This document shows positions 47,205 through 60,077 of a stretch of DNA of 64,000 nucleotides, piece by piece. The position numbers were made by a program, and so were the translations under genes. The notes under the pieces were generated by a model that ran no database searches, was not told where the DNA came from, and worked only from the letters and a program-made list of their open reading frames with translations. Position 1 is the first letter of the stretch. The number at the start of each line of letters is the position of its first letter. The DNA comes from Chelonoidis abingdonii (Eukaryota > Chordata > Testudines > Testudinidae). Where the stretch lies: positions 289,906,000-289,969,999 of the forward strand of contig NC_133770.1 of assembly GCF_003597395.2 (NCBI RefSeq). The letters are read 5' to 3'.

Positions 47205-48290
47205 GGAGATCACATGTTCTTGTAAGGGAAGTCAGCCTCACAAATCTCGAGAATTCTTTGAGGGTCAATAACATTTGGTGGGGTGCTCTAGGGATTATAG
47301 TGTACTTAGATTTCGACGTCTTTGAGGAAGGTCCCTCACCAGATCTCTTAAGAAAGAGTAAGCTGATCATGGGGATAAGATCTGCAGGGTCATTTTGTGG
47401 TCAGTACTGTTAATAGACTTAGCGAATTCTATGGTTAGGAATAATTTTCAGTTTTCGAGTCGTCTATAGTGTGGGTCTTTTATGGGACCCGAGTATCTTG
47501 TCTATATTCATACAAATGCTCTGGAAAAGGGTAACGTGAGCGGTTTCAATTTGCAGTTGATACAAGTTCAGATAGTTAAGGCAATAGATCGTGTAGAGTA
47601 TCAAGGATCTCACAAATCTGGGTGATGCAACAAAATGGCAGTGAAATTCGGGTCCTTATCTGTAAATGCAAAGTACTGTACATTGAAACATATCCAGGTA
47701 TGCCATTCTTTCATAATGGATGCGATCAGGTTTGCTATCTCAAAAGATATATTGATTGGAAAGATACAGAAGGCAACACTGATTAGGGGGTATGCACAGC
47801 TTCCATATGAGGAGGCGATTAATAGACTGGGCTTTTCAGCTTGGCAAAGACGATACGGCAGGGAGTGAGTCATAAATAATGCTGGTGCTAGAAAGTAAAT
47901 AGGAAGTGTTATGTTTCCTTCTCCTTACATAGAATAGGGAGCACCAATGAATTGTAGCAGCAGGTTTAAAACCAAACAAGGAAGTTTTCTTCACAGACAC
48001 CAGTCACATGGAATCTTTGGGGTGTTGTGAGACTATAACGATTCAAACAGACTAGGATAAGTTCTGGAGTCTGGGTCCATTCAATGGCTTGGCCAGTGGG
48101 TGGGCGCACACGCAAGCTCTGATGTTCCTAGCCTCCGTTTGCCAGAGTTGGATATGGCAACGGATGGCTCCTGGTGTTGGCCTGTTCTGTCTTCCCTCTT
48201 AGCACTGACACTGTTGACCCTGTCAGAAGTTAGATACTGGCTCAATGGACTTGCGTCTGACCTTCATTGTTCCTTCTTCTTCTTATGATT
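47205..48290 (+). mobile_element. CR1 LINE fragment (noisy; source lies beyond the window)
   Basis: Degraded CR1 ORF2 reverse-transcriptase region followed by the CR1 3' part. Readable pieces include VYLDF, 'tcataca(a)atgctctggaaaagggtaac', 'gcagcaggtttaaaaccaaacaaggaagttttcttcac' and 'cctccgtttgccagag'. Because this block is the inverted copy of the right flank, the real CR1 should lie on the minus strand just past position 64000. Confidence 0.75.
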
Positions 48291-51200
48291 TCTCATCTCA
48301 ACTGGTGTTTCTATGGGTTGCTCAAGGTTTACTCGGTGAGGCTGCTCGGCCCTGGAAACGAAGCAACTCAGATTGCGTGGAGGCTGCATGGAAGGGGGGG
48401 CTTTACATTCATTGTGGATAGGACAAGAAGGGAGAAGGGGGCTGTTACAGGAGCGAAGAGGAAGTTGGGGGTTCCCTATCAGCTGCTGCCCATGATCTGT
48501 AGTGAAAGATTTGAACCTTGCCATTAAAGTGCAGTTTTGCTCTGCACGAGACTATGTTGGACTGTCTTACACTAGCGATCTGTTTCCTTTGTTGGTAGTC
48601 GTCTCTCTTCTGACTCCTTCAAACACAGTGTCTTGGCACTTTGGCCTTGCTTCATGCAGAGGTCTCCGTGTTGCAACTTTATAGATTACCTCTGTGCACA
48701 ACAGCGTGGCTTGTGTGCCCCTTGGACCTCTACCCTGCTGTGATCTAGGTCAAATTCTTAGCCCTATTTCTAGGGAAGGATCTTAGGCAGAAAGGTTTGT
48801 GGGACTTGCTTAAGTTAGTTCAGTGGAAAACTGGGCATCGAACTGAGATCTCCAGATTACTTCAATCTCTTCCATTGTCCAGGCTTTCAGGAGCCCATGA
48901 GATTCGAGGGGTTGAGTAATCCCCTTTCCAGCACACTATGGTGTACATCCTGTAACTATTAGGTTTTGTAACTCTTATGCTATCTCTCTAATAGGCCGGG
49001 TGGATGTCTCTTGATATTGACTGATTTATTTGTACCTCTACTGCTTTTCTATATTTCTTTGCCCTGAGGTCTTATTTCTTATGGCCTTCGTGTGTTGTCT
49101 GCATCCAGGCTAGGGTGTCTTCCACGCAGGTAGACAGGAATTTGCGCTGTGTGGCTAAAACTATGCGGTTGTGGATGTGCATGTGGAGAGCGCAGATAGC
49201 CACGCAAGTTCCGAGCCCGGGGGTGCCGTACGTGGTGGCTAGCCCATTTCGTCGTCCACGCCATAACTCATGTCTTATTTTTAGCCCCTGTCCGCTCGAC
49301 ATGTTCTTATTCCTAGTGGTTTCGGGGCATGTTCCGCTGGCAGTGTAGACGTCGCCCTGCGTGGATTTGTACCCCTCTTGTTACTCGCGAAAAGAACCAA
49401 AATCCCATCTAATTGTATCCTGTGTTCTTTTCTTCTCTCTTTCTTCAGTTTAATTTACTTTAATAATTCCATCTGTTTTTCAGTGCCTGCTTTACCTTGA
49501 TAGTAACTATGCTTTTGCATTTTCTTCAAGCCCTACTATCTACCGTTATTCGCTGATTTTTGGTAGTGTGCGTACTCCCACACTGGTTAACTGGGATAGG
49601 AGACTCGACACCAGCCTGTCTAACATAGCAGATGTCCCTGCCCCGCCTTTGTTTATATTTTAATAGTTTCTGTGAATTTTGAATGAAATCGTTATAAAAT
49701 GTGTAAGGGCCTACTTTTTAAATCCTCACATAGCACCATGGGAAATAAAGGGCAGAAATATCTGAAATTCCCTATCCTGATATGAAGAGGGAACGTGCAT
49801 TGCTCTTTTTATCTTTCATGCGAGACCAACTTCATTCGCTGAGCCCTGTTCTGAGCAGCGCAGAGTCCTTTTCAATCGATGAGCCAGTGGTTGCACACTA
49901 AGCTATACATATCTGGATAAAGTTTGGGAAGTGGGCTTTCCAAATGCTCGTGTTGTGCCTAACTTACCTATTGAAGTCAATTGCTTACGTTATTGGGATA
50001 CTGTTGTGACATTGAAAGGTCTTGATCTAGTTCCTCCTCTGCTTCACACCAGACCAGTCTTTCCCTGGAAGGATTTTTGCTCCAGCTGGCCTAATCATGC
50101 CCCCTCGATTGGAACCTCCCAACTCTCGTTATAAGCAAGCCATACTAACCACACTGAGCTTCTCCTACTCCACATGTGCACATTAGTACAACCCCTTTTG
50201 ATTCCACTCTGTGAATAGAATCACCAATATCCGCGCCCCTAATATCTAGTCTAGAAAATAGTGTGGTTAAAGCTTTCAGGGATCTAAATGAGTGGTGAGT
50301 GAAAACACGCTATGCAGGTCATCCAATAGAAGTGACGAAGAACGCTTTATCCTATCACCATCATGTTTTCTGGTAAGAACTCATATAGGATCCGAGCCAC
50401 GCTCTGACTCTTGTAATCATGCACGCTTCATAGGGTCTGGACACACCCTTACAGTGAAGGCAGGCTTCGGGCTTTTTAGTGAGCTTGGCAGTAACATTTA
50501 CCCACGGTCAGCAATGACAGGGCGTCCTACACCTTTCTAGTCCTACGTGCGACAATTTGAACACATGTTAGTTTCATGTTGTAGAGAGTTTTCCATGCTC
50601 AGCTTCACTGTCATGAGGTACAAACTTGGAAAGTTCGAACCAGTGGGTCCATTGCCTTTATCTAAGGATAAATAATTAGTTATATTGATTGTATTTATTA
50701 GGTCTTCTTAATTTTACTCAGTAGGATGCATTTATTTGAATTTTGTTCTTACTTAGCTGCTGTTTCAGAAGCTATTGATGTGTGATTGATAGCTAGATGT
50801 CAGTGGCTTTCACACTTTTGTAGTGGTGACCGCTTTCACCAGCAGCCTCTGTAGTGTGGACCGCCTCTTTGGACGTTAAATGGGTGGCGGGTATTTATTT
50901 AATGGGGTCTCAGGGGCTGGTGCCATAGAGCTGACAGTTTGCAACCCGAGTAACCCCTTGGACCCCCAGTTTGACCCCTGAGTAGATGGCCTTACCCTCA
51001 TGGATTATGAGACCTGATTCCCGTCACTATGGTACTCTGCGTCATGTCTGGGATGACTGGTTCTGTCTCCGCCATTTCTACCTCATGATCGCCTTTGATT
51101 CCTGAAGCAGATTCGTAAGGGTGCTTATTACATTCTGGCACATAACTTTCTATCGTCGGAGGCTAGGAATCTTTTCAGAGAAGAGATACCGTCAGTTACC

Positions 51201-54200
51201 TGTTTCTTCCTCTCCAAGTACACGGCGCAACTGATCGTTCACTATTTCAAGTCTCAGCTTGGTTCACTGTACACAGCTCTTATTTGTTACTTCTCTCTTC
51301 TCCCTCCCCACACTCTTGTGTATTTGACTGCTCCTTCTCTGCTCTCTTTATTCCTCCATTGAGCTGCATGGGGAAGATTGTTTCAGAGAATCAATGGCTC
51401 AGCTGAGCTTATTTGTTCACTTGAACCTCCTCTCATGCTGAGCCATCGTTTCAATGAAGAAGCAAGGTGAAGAAAAGGTGCGCAAAAGAGGTACGGAGAA
51501 GTTTCGACAAAGGTTGGGCGAACATGGTAGATGCGGCTAATTGGATCAACCTCCCAACTTTGAGCATATGGTACCAAATTGTGACCTGGACTTCTATTCA
51601 TGTTTGCTTACTGCCGCATCCTTCTCTCTGTTTTGATAATGCAACCTCACCCACCTCATTTCTCTTTCTTGCATGCTGGTAGCAAAAGATTCTCATACCA
51701 TCGCTTTGACTGTCCCCCTCTCCTTGTCCCTCTGTTGGGCTTTCCCTTCTCTACTGTTCGTGGTTGTGATTCTGTATGGCTTATCTCTCCCTCACTTTTA
51801 TTCCTTGTTCACTGTGAATGTTGACTTCCGTTGCTGACTGCCCTATATTTATCCAGGCTTCTAACACTGCTGTTCCATTGGCAACCATGCATTTTTGTTG
51901 CTTTCTTCTTCTTGCTCGCCCTCAGCGATGGGAGGAGCTCATTTATCGCTTATATCTAGTTCTTATTCTCTTCCCTCCCTCCCTCAACTTTCTTATCTGG
52001 TGTCTTATTATGATTCAGTGGAGTGGACTCAGGGTCCTCTGTCCAGCCCCTGTCAAGCAGGCCTCCCCAACTAATAGTGTGAATATTTAGTGCTGGTGCA
52101 CTGATACACTTCTGATGATGCGCCCTATTGTCCATTGTTTCTTTGTCTTTCCCCTCTGCTGTTTCTCTGTTGTCTCTTGACTTATGCTTACATCGTAAAC
52201 TTTTGGCATAGACTGTTTGTTTTTTGTTTCTGGGATTTTACCGCTCTTGCCATGGGGTTTTGGTCATGACTAGTGCTCCTAGTACTATTGGAAATGATGT
52301 TGATCAATATAATTGACTGGGTCTTTCTAATAGGTCTAAGTCTGTATTCAATCCAAACTTCCTGAAGTTCTTAAGACAGTTTGACCTCATAACAGCATTG
52401 GAACAATGGCGCACCAGTGCCTCCGTTGTCTAGACGGTGCCTATGGGAGCTAGGGAGATGGGGGCTGATGTCCACTCCACTCTGCCATGATGTGTCTTTT
52501 TGCGACAGGTCACATAGGCTTCTGATTCTTCCAAGGGCCTCTATTTTTTGGGTGTTTCAATTATAGCACATGGAGGAACTTTTCAAGGGTGTGGAGACCC
52601 ACGTTCGCGTGGCCCTCGTTGGATATATGATGCTCAAATCAACTGAAATCTGTTGTCATTAGGCATCTAGAAGCTGGCACGTTGAATTAAGATGGACTTT
52701 TTGAAAATGAGGATCGTGCCTTAGTTCACCATTTAAAGAACACAGCAAACCTGGTTATACTTGTCCATCTCTCGCTATCGTTGTTACGGGAATTAAAGTC
52801 TGAAGATATGCTACGCCCTTGGCAGCTGCTCCTGGAGCTGCGGGCACTCTGAGATACTAGATTCCGTCTAAAGAGCTTAAGATACAAACCGCTCCGATGT
52901 GTGTCTGCCTGCCAAATGCATTCGAACTCATGCTCAGTAATTGCTCTTCTCATGTTGACCATCTGGAATTTCCTTGACTCTGTGTTAGCTCTTAGTAACT
53001 GCACTGTGCCTAATTTAAAGGGTATAATGAAGGTAGAAACCCCTCCATTGTTTACTGTAGGGTCTGTGTGTATCTCGCCGACTCGTCACCATTTTTACAT
53101 TACTGCCTCCGCTTCTGGGTGCAGTTTGGTAGTCTTCTTCTTGGTATAGTAGGCCCTCTGCCATCCAGACTCCGTACTAGGTGCGGAGATGGAGCATGTT
53201 ACCACAGCATTTCTTGTCTTTCTGCGCGCGGTCAACTAGTATTGTTTTCGCAATTATTTTATGTTTTGGTGGGGCGGTAGCAGGGGCGCAAAATTCAATT
53301 AACTTTGGGTTTGAACCCACACGTTGCAATGATCTGATAGTTCTTCCCTGTCCTTGTTGCACTTGTTCCCATCTCATCAGCAACATCCATGTTTCTGTGC
53401 TTGCCATTGCTGCCAGATTTTTCACTTTTTTGGCAGCAAATGATTTTTATTTGTACTCTGTGCTCGAGGCATTGATTTTCCAGCATTACTTTTTTTCCGG
53501 TTGCTTCCGCAGTGGGGCATTGAGAGTGGGGTGCCCCACTTTAAAAGGGGGGGGCAATCTTCGGTAGATCAGATTAATGGAGGAAGTATACGGACTTTGA
53601 TGGTGCTGGTTCTTCACACTCTCGCTTCAGCTGTTGCTCTGTTCCTTTGAAAGGGGTCTCCTTCTCTTTAAACTGCTTGATGATTGTAGCAGGTAAGGCT
53701 AGGACAGTAATGTTAGCTGCATGTTAGGGTCGAACCCTCAACTTTCGTTGTTTTATTAGCAACGTTTAGGAATGGTTTTCTGAGTTCTGACTGCTATCGG
53801 TGGTCGCGGTTTTGGGTTGCAGGGAATTGGTGGTCGTGGGTTAGATAACTCTTATTTTTTTTGTAGACCCTATTTTGGATGATTCTCCGAACAATTCTGA
53901 GCCCTGTATCTTTAGTGTCCATTACTAGCCTCCCTGTAACTCCATTTTCCCTCTTGATCCTGTCTGGTAGGAGACTGGCGGTGTTTCTGTACATGGCGCG
54001 TGTGTTGACACCTGGTTCCATATGCTGCGGCTGTCGCTGTATTATCTCATGGTTTATGGCCAGGTCCTCTCTCAAGGTTATGATTGAACATTTAGGCAAA
54101 GTCTGGTTGTTCTTGGGTGGCTGTATGGTGGTGTCTGGGTAGGAGCGATTGGTTTCTAAAGCAGGTTCTGTATTACATTCCCTAGTTCTTCCAGGAACTT

Positions 54201-55293
54201 TTGGTCCCCATTCCCTACTGTACAACGGGTCACAGCCATTTTTTCTCCTACCTTTCTCAGTCTTGTCTATAAACTGCTCTTTGGGCGGAATATTCTTACT
54301 CTTCTCATTGCACAGCCCAGCCCATTAAGGCTCGTCTCAGTGGACTTCCGTCACTACACATACACACTATAAATTCTTGCTTGACGTGTTTCTAATCCAC
54401 GCGCCCAGTCGCAGTGACCTGCACCTTGATTGGCAGCCGTCTGACAGAGGGCACATACGGACTCCTGTGGCTTATGGAGCTGGAATGCTCCTCCTCTGAT
54501 GAGTGCTCTTGTTAGGCAGTGGTGGGCATCACTTGCGGCTTGCAGGCTGCTTTGGCCTGTCGGTAGGTCTGCTGTGGGCCATGGACAGTGTTTACATTGC
54601 CTCTACGGCGGCTCCGGGCCGCTCCAATGCGTTGTGCGTTCGCGTTCCCTCAGATTAGCCAGTAGGAGTTTGCTGTGTGGTTTTTTTTTGTTTTATTGGC
54701 CTGTATTGGTATATTTCCAACATCTGCACTTGACTTCGAACTTTGGTCTCTGCATGATACTCTCTACGTTATTGATTCAGCTTAGTCTTGTAGCGGCTTC
54801 GGCCACAACAGGTCGAACTTCCGAGCTGCCTGTGTCACTTTGGTCTCCCCATAAACGCTTCCCTTGGGCCCCCAGATCTAGATTCTTGAGCGCCACATAC
54901 AGGGAAATACCTACTTGCCCTTCCCTTCTTTACTTCTCCCCCGGAAAACTTTTTCTTTTTCCGGGGGGGCACCTTGGTCTGTACCAAACTAGGGGGATCA
55001 CCCCCGCGTTTCTTTTTTTTTTTCCATAAATCTTGCACACAAACCAGGAGATCACGTTTCTTCCCCTACCCTAGGCATGCATAATTCAGCTTTGTATCTC
55101 ACAGAAGAGTTTCCTCTTCCCCACTGTCTCTCGCTCCTCACAATTCCCTGGTGGTTGCAGACTCATCCCTTGAGCTTTAGGAAACATCAACGGTCTTAAA
55201 AGCACTTGTTAATAAAGAATGAAAGACATAAATTGTCTCTGTATCAGTTGAATTATTACCGGGGTTGTTTCTTATTAAATGATAGACCAGCCT
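47205..55293. other. Noisy inverted copy of 56.72 kb to beyond 64 kb (probable mis-assembly)
   Basis: Read as reverse complement it follows the right flank in order: 48520 matches 63910, 49400 matches 62970, 50650 matches 61620, 51400 matches 60820, 52170 matches 59950, 52720 matches 59370, 54520 matches 57450 and 55290 matches 56722. It is about 6% shorter than its source over the part that can be compared, with very frequent single-base losses, gains and changes spread evenly. No open frame in it should be treated as a gene. Confidence 0.9.
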
Positions 55294-56722
55294 CCTATTC
55301 ACTGCTCAGGAGTGGTGCTGTGGTCGCGTAGGACTAGCTAGCTCACTGATTTCTGTGAACGGAACAGAACTCCTGTCTGTGAATTACCTGTGTCTTGTTT
55401 ATTACCTATATATCTCATATCAGCAGCGTGTCTGATTGGAGCTGGCATGGTACTTTAAATCAAAGCCAGAGGAGTTTGCAATGCATGTTCTGAATCCTCC
55501 CTGTTTTCTTTCCTCTCCTTGCTTGACATTAGTGTGCTGCCTTGGGTTTTTTTTGAGCCAGGATTTGATGGTAATCATGTGCACCTTCGGGTCCCTTTCT
55601 TAATTGTACTAATGTTTTTCACAGATGTGTTGTCTGATGTTTCAGACGCCTGAGCGACATTCTCCTTATGTGTTAATAGCTGACACAGATGAGGAAGTTT
55701 GCCTTTGTACTCAGTCCATGGGTGGAGTGTGAACCTCATGTTCCTTTGTCAAACTCCACGATTGCAATAGGCCCTCCTCTCTCTTGTTGGCCCTGCTTTT
55801 TAACGGTGCTCTGACTTGTATTGGTGAGGTATTGCGTCTGTCGTTGGTGGTATCTTTGTGTGGTTGGGCTATATCTTTTCTATAGGTGATAGCTCATATG
55901 GAGGTTATTACTGGGTACATTTTGACCAATTTTTTTTTGTTTTTCCTCTTCTTTATAATTATTTGTGGAACGCTGATCTTAGTGCACTAGTCCAACTTTC
56001 ATGGGCTTTGGTAGTGTGCTGTCCAGTTAATCGTCTCTGTGCCGTGCCCTCTGGAGACTGCCTCCTGTTGGTCACGGAAATGTGAACGGGCCTTGATGCG
56101 CTGTGAAGAATTTCCTCATGTCAGCCTGCCGAGCTCTTACTTGTTCTAGGCAGTGGTGGGCAACTGTGGCGCCTCTGGGCTAACCGCAGACCATCAGCCA
56201 GTATCTGTGGTGGGGCCGCGAGACGTGTTTACTTAGGCTGCCGCAGGCGACGCTCTGCTAGTCACAGTGGCAATGGTGACCAGACCCAAGTGTGAAAAAT
56301 GGGACAAGGGGTGGGGACAAGTGCCTATAGAAGAAAAGCCTCAAATCCAGACTGTCCTATAATAGGACTCTGGTCATCGACTGGGCCGGTGTCACATCCA
56401 GCCAATAGGAGCCGCGGGAAGTGGTGCCATGTCAAACGATAGTAAGGTTATGTCTCTTTCACCTGCAAGGGGTAACACCAACACCTGCCCGAGGACACCA
56501 TCAGGAACAAGTATTTCAATCTAAGGGGGAAGTTTTTGGTGTGTGTCCTTTGTTCTGGTCAGTTGCTCTCTAGGCTCTGGGTGATCACACTACCTCCAGG
56601 CTCTAATCTTCTGTTTCAGTTGTAAGTACAGGGGAACAAAATAGGTGTACTATGTTTTCGTATATTTGCAGTGGTAGTCTGCGAATATGTTTTTACATTG
56701 ATTTTTGTTTTTTTGAATAAGG
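55293..56722 (+). other. Noisy direct copy of 45.69-47.20 kb (probable mis-assembly)
   Basis: Follows 45690-47204 in order and direction with the same high indel density: 'actcctg(t)ctgtgaattacctg' against 'actcctgctgtgacattaacctg', and the same hAT, short hAT and LTR start at 56150-56440. About 5% shorter than its source. Confidence 0.9.
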
Positions 56723-57301
56723 TGGTCTTATTATAAATAAGCTAACCCGTATATTATTCAACTGATACAGAGACATTTTATGTCTTTCTTTCTTTATTAA
56801 CAAGTTCTTCTTTTAGACCGTGTTGATGTTTCTCTAAAGTCACAGGGGATGAGTCTGCACCACCACCAGGGCAATCTGTAGGGCGAGAGGTACAGTGGGG
56901 AAGGAGAAACTCTTCTGTTGATTTACATCGCTGTGAATTTGCATGCTCTGGTGTGAGGGGGAGAACCTTGCTTTCCTGTGTTTGTGTTTCAAAGGAATGC
57001 AAACACGGTGTCTCCTGTTGTACCAGGCTGGGAAGATATCTGGTGAGGGGTATGTGGGCAGGGGTAGGTATATTTCNNNNNNNNNNNNNNNNNNNNNNNN
57101 NCCTTTGTTGTGACGCTCAAGGAATCTGAGTCTTGGGGTCCCCAGGGAAGGTTTTGGGGAGACCAAAGTGTACCAGGCACTGGAATTCCTGGTTGGTGGC
57201 AGCGCTACAGGATCTAAGCTGGTAATTAAGCTTAGAGGTTTCATGCAGGTACCCAAATTTTGGATGCTAAGGTTCAGATTTGGGAAATATACCTTATGAC
57301 A
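56430..57301 (+). mobile_element. Solo LTR, family A, copy 7 (noisy left part, clean right part)
   Basis: From 56430 to about 57076 it is noisy; from 57102 it is clean and ends TATACCTTATGACA at 57301, followed by ggcca. Together with 46890-47204 it reconstructs a single LTR of about 0.87 kb inserted in the hAT element. Confidence 0.85.
57077..57101. other. Assembly gap (25 N)
   Basis: A 25-N run exactly where noisy sequence (to 57076) meets clean sequence (from 57102). This is the kind of residue left by long-read gap-filling software. Confidence 0.95.
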
Positions 57302-57461
57302 GGCCACAGCTCCTACTGGCTGGGAACGGCGAACCACAGGCATTGGGAGCTGCGGGAGGCCGTGCCTGTAGATGGTCAATGTAAACACTGTCTCATGGCC
57401 CACCAGCAGATTATCCTGACAGGCCATGTGCAGCCTGCAGGCCGCAGGTTGCCCACCACTG
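57302..57461 (+). mobile_element. hAT-type element, right half
   Basis: ggccacagctcctactggctgggaacggcgaacc ... gcaggttgcccaccactg. Mirror image of the left half at 46587-46889, confirming that the two clean flanks are parts of one locus. Confidence 0.85.
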
Positions 57462-57469
57462 CTCTAGAC

Positions 57470-59800
57470 AGAGCATCTCTCAAGATGAGAGGACGATCCA
57501 GTCTCCATAGCCACTGAGTCCTTGTGTCCTCTGTCAGGCTGCCAACAATGGTGCAGGTCACTGCTGACTGCTGTGCTGCTTTGGTGATTGAAACACTGTC
57601 AAGCAAGAATTTATTAGTTTTGTGTATTGTGGTAGTGACTGGAAGTCCCAGCTGAGACTGGAGCCTTATTGGGCTAGGTGCTGTGCAAATAGAGAGTAAG
57701 AGATATTTCCTGCCCCAAAGAGTCTATGGTTTAAATAGACAAGACTGAGAAAGGTAGGGAGAAAAAATGTGCTGTGATCCCTGTTTTACAGTTAGGGAAT
57801 TGAGGACCAGAAGTTTCTGGAAGAACTAGGGAATGTAAATACTAGGAACCTGGCTTCTAGAACCAATCTGCTCCTTATCCCCTGTACACCACCAGTACAG
57901 CCACCCAAGAACAACCAGACTTTGACCTAATATGTTCAATCTAAACTCTTATGAGACTGGCCTGATGAAACACATGAGATAATACTGATCTACCGCAGCA
58001 TGTATGGAATCCAGGTGTCCACACACTCATGTACAGAATACACCTGCCTTCTTGCCTACCAGACTAGGACAGATGATGGTGATAAATGGTAGTTATCATG
58101 GATGGCTATGTATGTACACTAAAAGATACAGGGCTCAGGAATTGTTTGGAGAATCATCCAAAAGTAGGGTCTGACCAAAAAATATGAGTTTAACCCCCAC
58201 TACCACCATTGCCCCTGCAACCCAACAAACCTGACCTTAGCATTTCAGAACTCTGAAAACCATTTCTCTAAACTTGTTGCTAAATATAAATGAGAGTTTG
58301 AGGGGGTTCTTATTCCCTAAAAGCAGCTCACCTGTCCCTTAGCCTTACCTTGCTACATACAAGGCAGTTTTAAAGAGAAAGGACTACCCTCTTTTCAAAG
58401 GAACGAGCCTAACTATCTGAAGGCTTAGTAGTGTGGTATAGAATCCACTCATCCATCAATCCGTATTACTTTCCCTCCATTTAATCTGATCTACTCTAAT
58501 CCTTTTATAGTGCCCTCATCATGCCATTGATGCACCGAGTTTGAATCATTCTCTGATTTGGACAGAGTACAAATTAAAAATCATTTGCTGCTCATAAATA
58601 GTTTTAAAAATCTGGCAGCAGTGGCAAGCACAGGAAACATGGATTTTGCTGTAATGAGATGGGGCACACAGTGCACAAGGAGCAGGGGGAGAATCTATTC
58701 TTAGACATTGCAACTTGTGGGTTACAAAACCCAAAAGTTATATGTGAATTTCCCCCCTGCTACCGTCCTCCACAAAATAAATAATTGAAAACAATACTTA
58801 GTGACTCTGCTTGCTGCAGAAAGGACAGAGCTTGCATTGGTAACATGCTCACTCCTGCACCTAGTATTGGAGTCTGGATTGGCAGAGGCTATATACAGAG
58901 AATGGAAAGATCTACCAATCTGCACCATAAGCTGAGGCAGTATACTGTAAAATGGTGTACTAGTTTAGGGAGATACCACCAGACCCTTACAGTAATTACA
59001 ATGGAAGTGTTGTTTCTACTTTTCATTATCTCCCTTTAAATTAGGCACAGTTTGCAGTTACTTAGAGCTAACACATGAGCAAGTGAAATTCACAGATGGT
59101 GTCACATGGAGAAGGAGCATATTACTTGATGCTAATGTAGTTCGAATTGCATTTGGCAGGCAGACACACATTCTGGGGTATTCGGTTTGTATCTTAAGGC
59201 TTCTTCTTAGACTGAATTATTATCTCAGATGTGTCTGCAGCTTCCAGGAGCAGCTGCCAATGTTGCTGTAGCATTATTTTTCAGAGCTGTTATATATTCT
59301 GTAACAACGATAGCGAGAGATGGACAAGTATTATCCAGGGTTTTGTGGTGGTTGTTCTTTAAATGGTGAACTAAGGCTATCGGATCCTCATTTTCAAAAA
59401 GTTCCATCTTATTTCAGGTGCCAGCTTTAGATTCCTAGTGACTAAATTTTCAGTGATTCTGAGCATCCATATATCCAACTGAGGGCCACGCGAACTGTGG
59501 GTGCTCCACACCCTTGAAAATTAGTTTCCTCTCATGTCTATAATTTGAACACCCAAAAAATTAGAGGCCCCTTTGAATAATCAGAGCCTATGTGACCTGT
59601 CTCAAGAATACACATCAGTGGCAGAGATGGGAGTGGAATCCAGCCCTCCCATCTTCCTAGCTCCCATATGCACCGTTAGACAACGGTAGGCACTGTGTTG
59701 CTCCTATTTGTTTTCCAAATGCTGTTATTAGGTCAAACTGTCTTGAACTTCAGGAGAGTTTGGATGTGAATATCGAGGACTTAGACCTATTTTAGAATAG
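57470..59800. other. No gene seen; scattered SINE fragments
   Basis: A MIR/CORE-like SINE 3' block lies at 57635-57740 (ggctaggtgctgtgcaaatagagagtaagagatatttcctgcccc). Old repeat pieces lie at 59440-59720. No supported coding frame. Confidence 0.45.
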
Positions 59801-59990
59801 ACCCAGTCAATTATTATTATCCTCATCATTTTTCCAATAGTACTAGGAGCACTAGTCATGGACCAAAACCCCATTGTGCTAAGAGCTGTAAAATCCCAGA
59901 ACAAAAAACAAACAGTCTATGCCCCAAAATGTTTACGATGTAAGCATAAGTCAAGAGACAACAGATGGATACAGACAGATGGGGAAGTAC
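59800..59990. repeat. MIR/CORE-like SINE fragment
   Basis: 'aggagcactagtcatggaccaaaaccccattgtgctaagagctgtaaaatcccagaacaaaaaac'. The inverted noisy copy is at about 52130-52310. Confidence 0.6.
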
Positions 59991-60077
59991 AATGAAACAA
60001 TGGGACAATATGGGTCAGCATCATCAGAAGTGGTATCAGTGCACCATTCACTTAAATATTCTACAGCTTATTTAGTT

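Noticed and set aside
48264..54225. Open frames of 70-140 codons on both strands between 48 and 54 kb
   Set aside because: They lie in the noisy inverted copy; the clean source at 57-64 kb does not keep the same frames.
47205..57301. A true large palindrome or inverted duplication
   Set aside because: Uniform high indel density, an abrupt switch at a poly-T in an LTR, the 25-N residue and the intact nested insertion across the clean flanks favour an assembly artefact.
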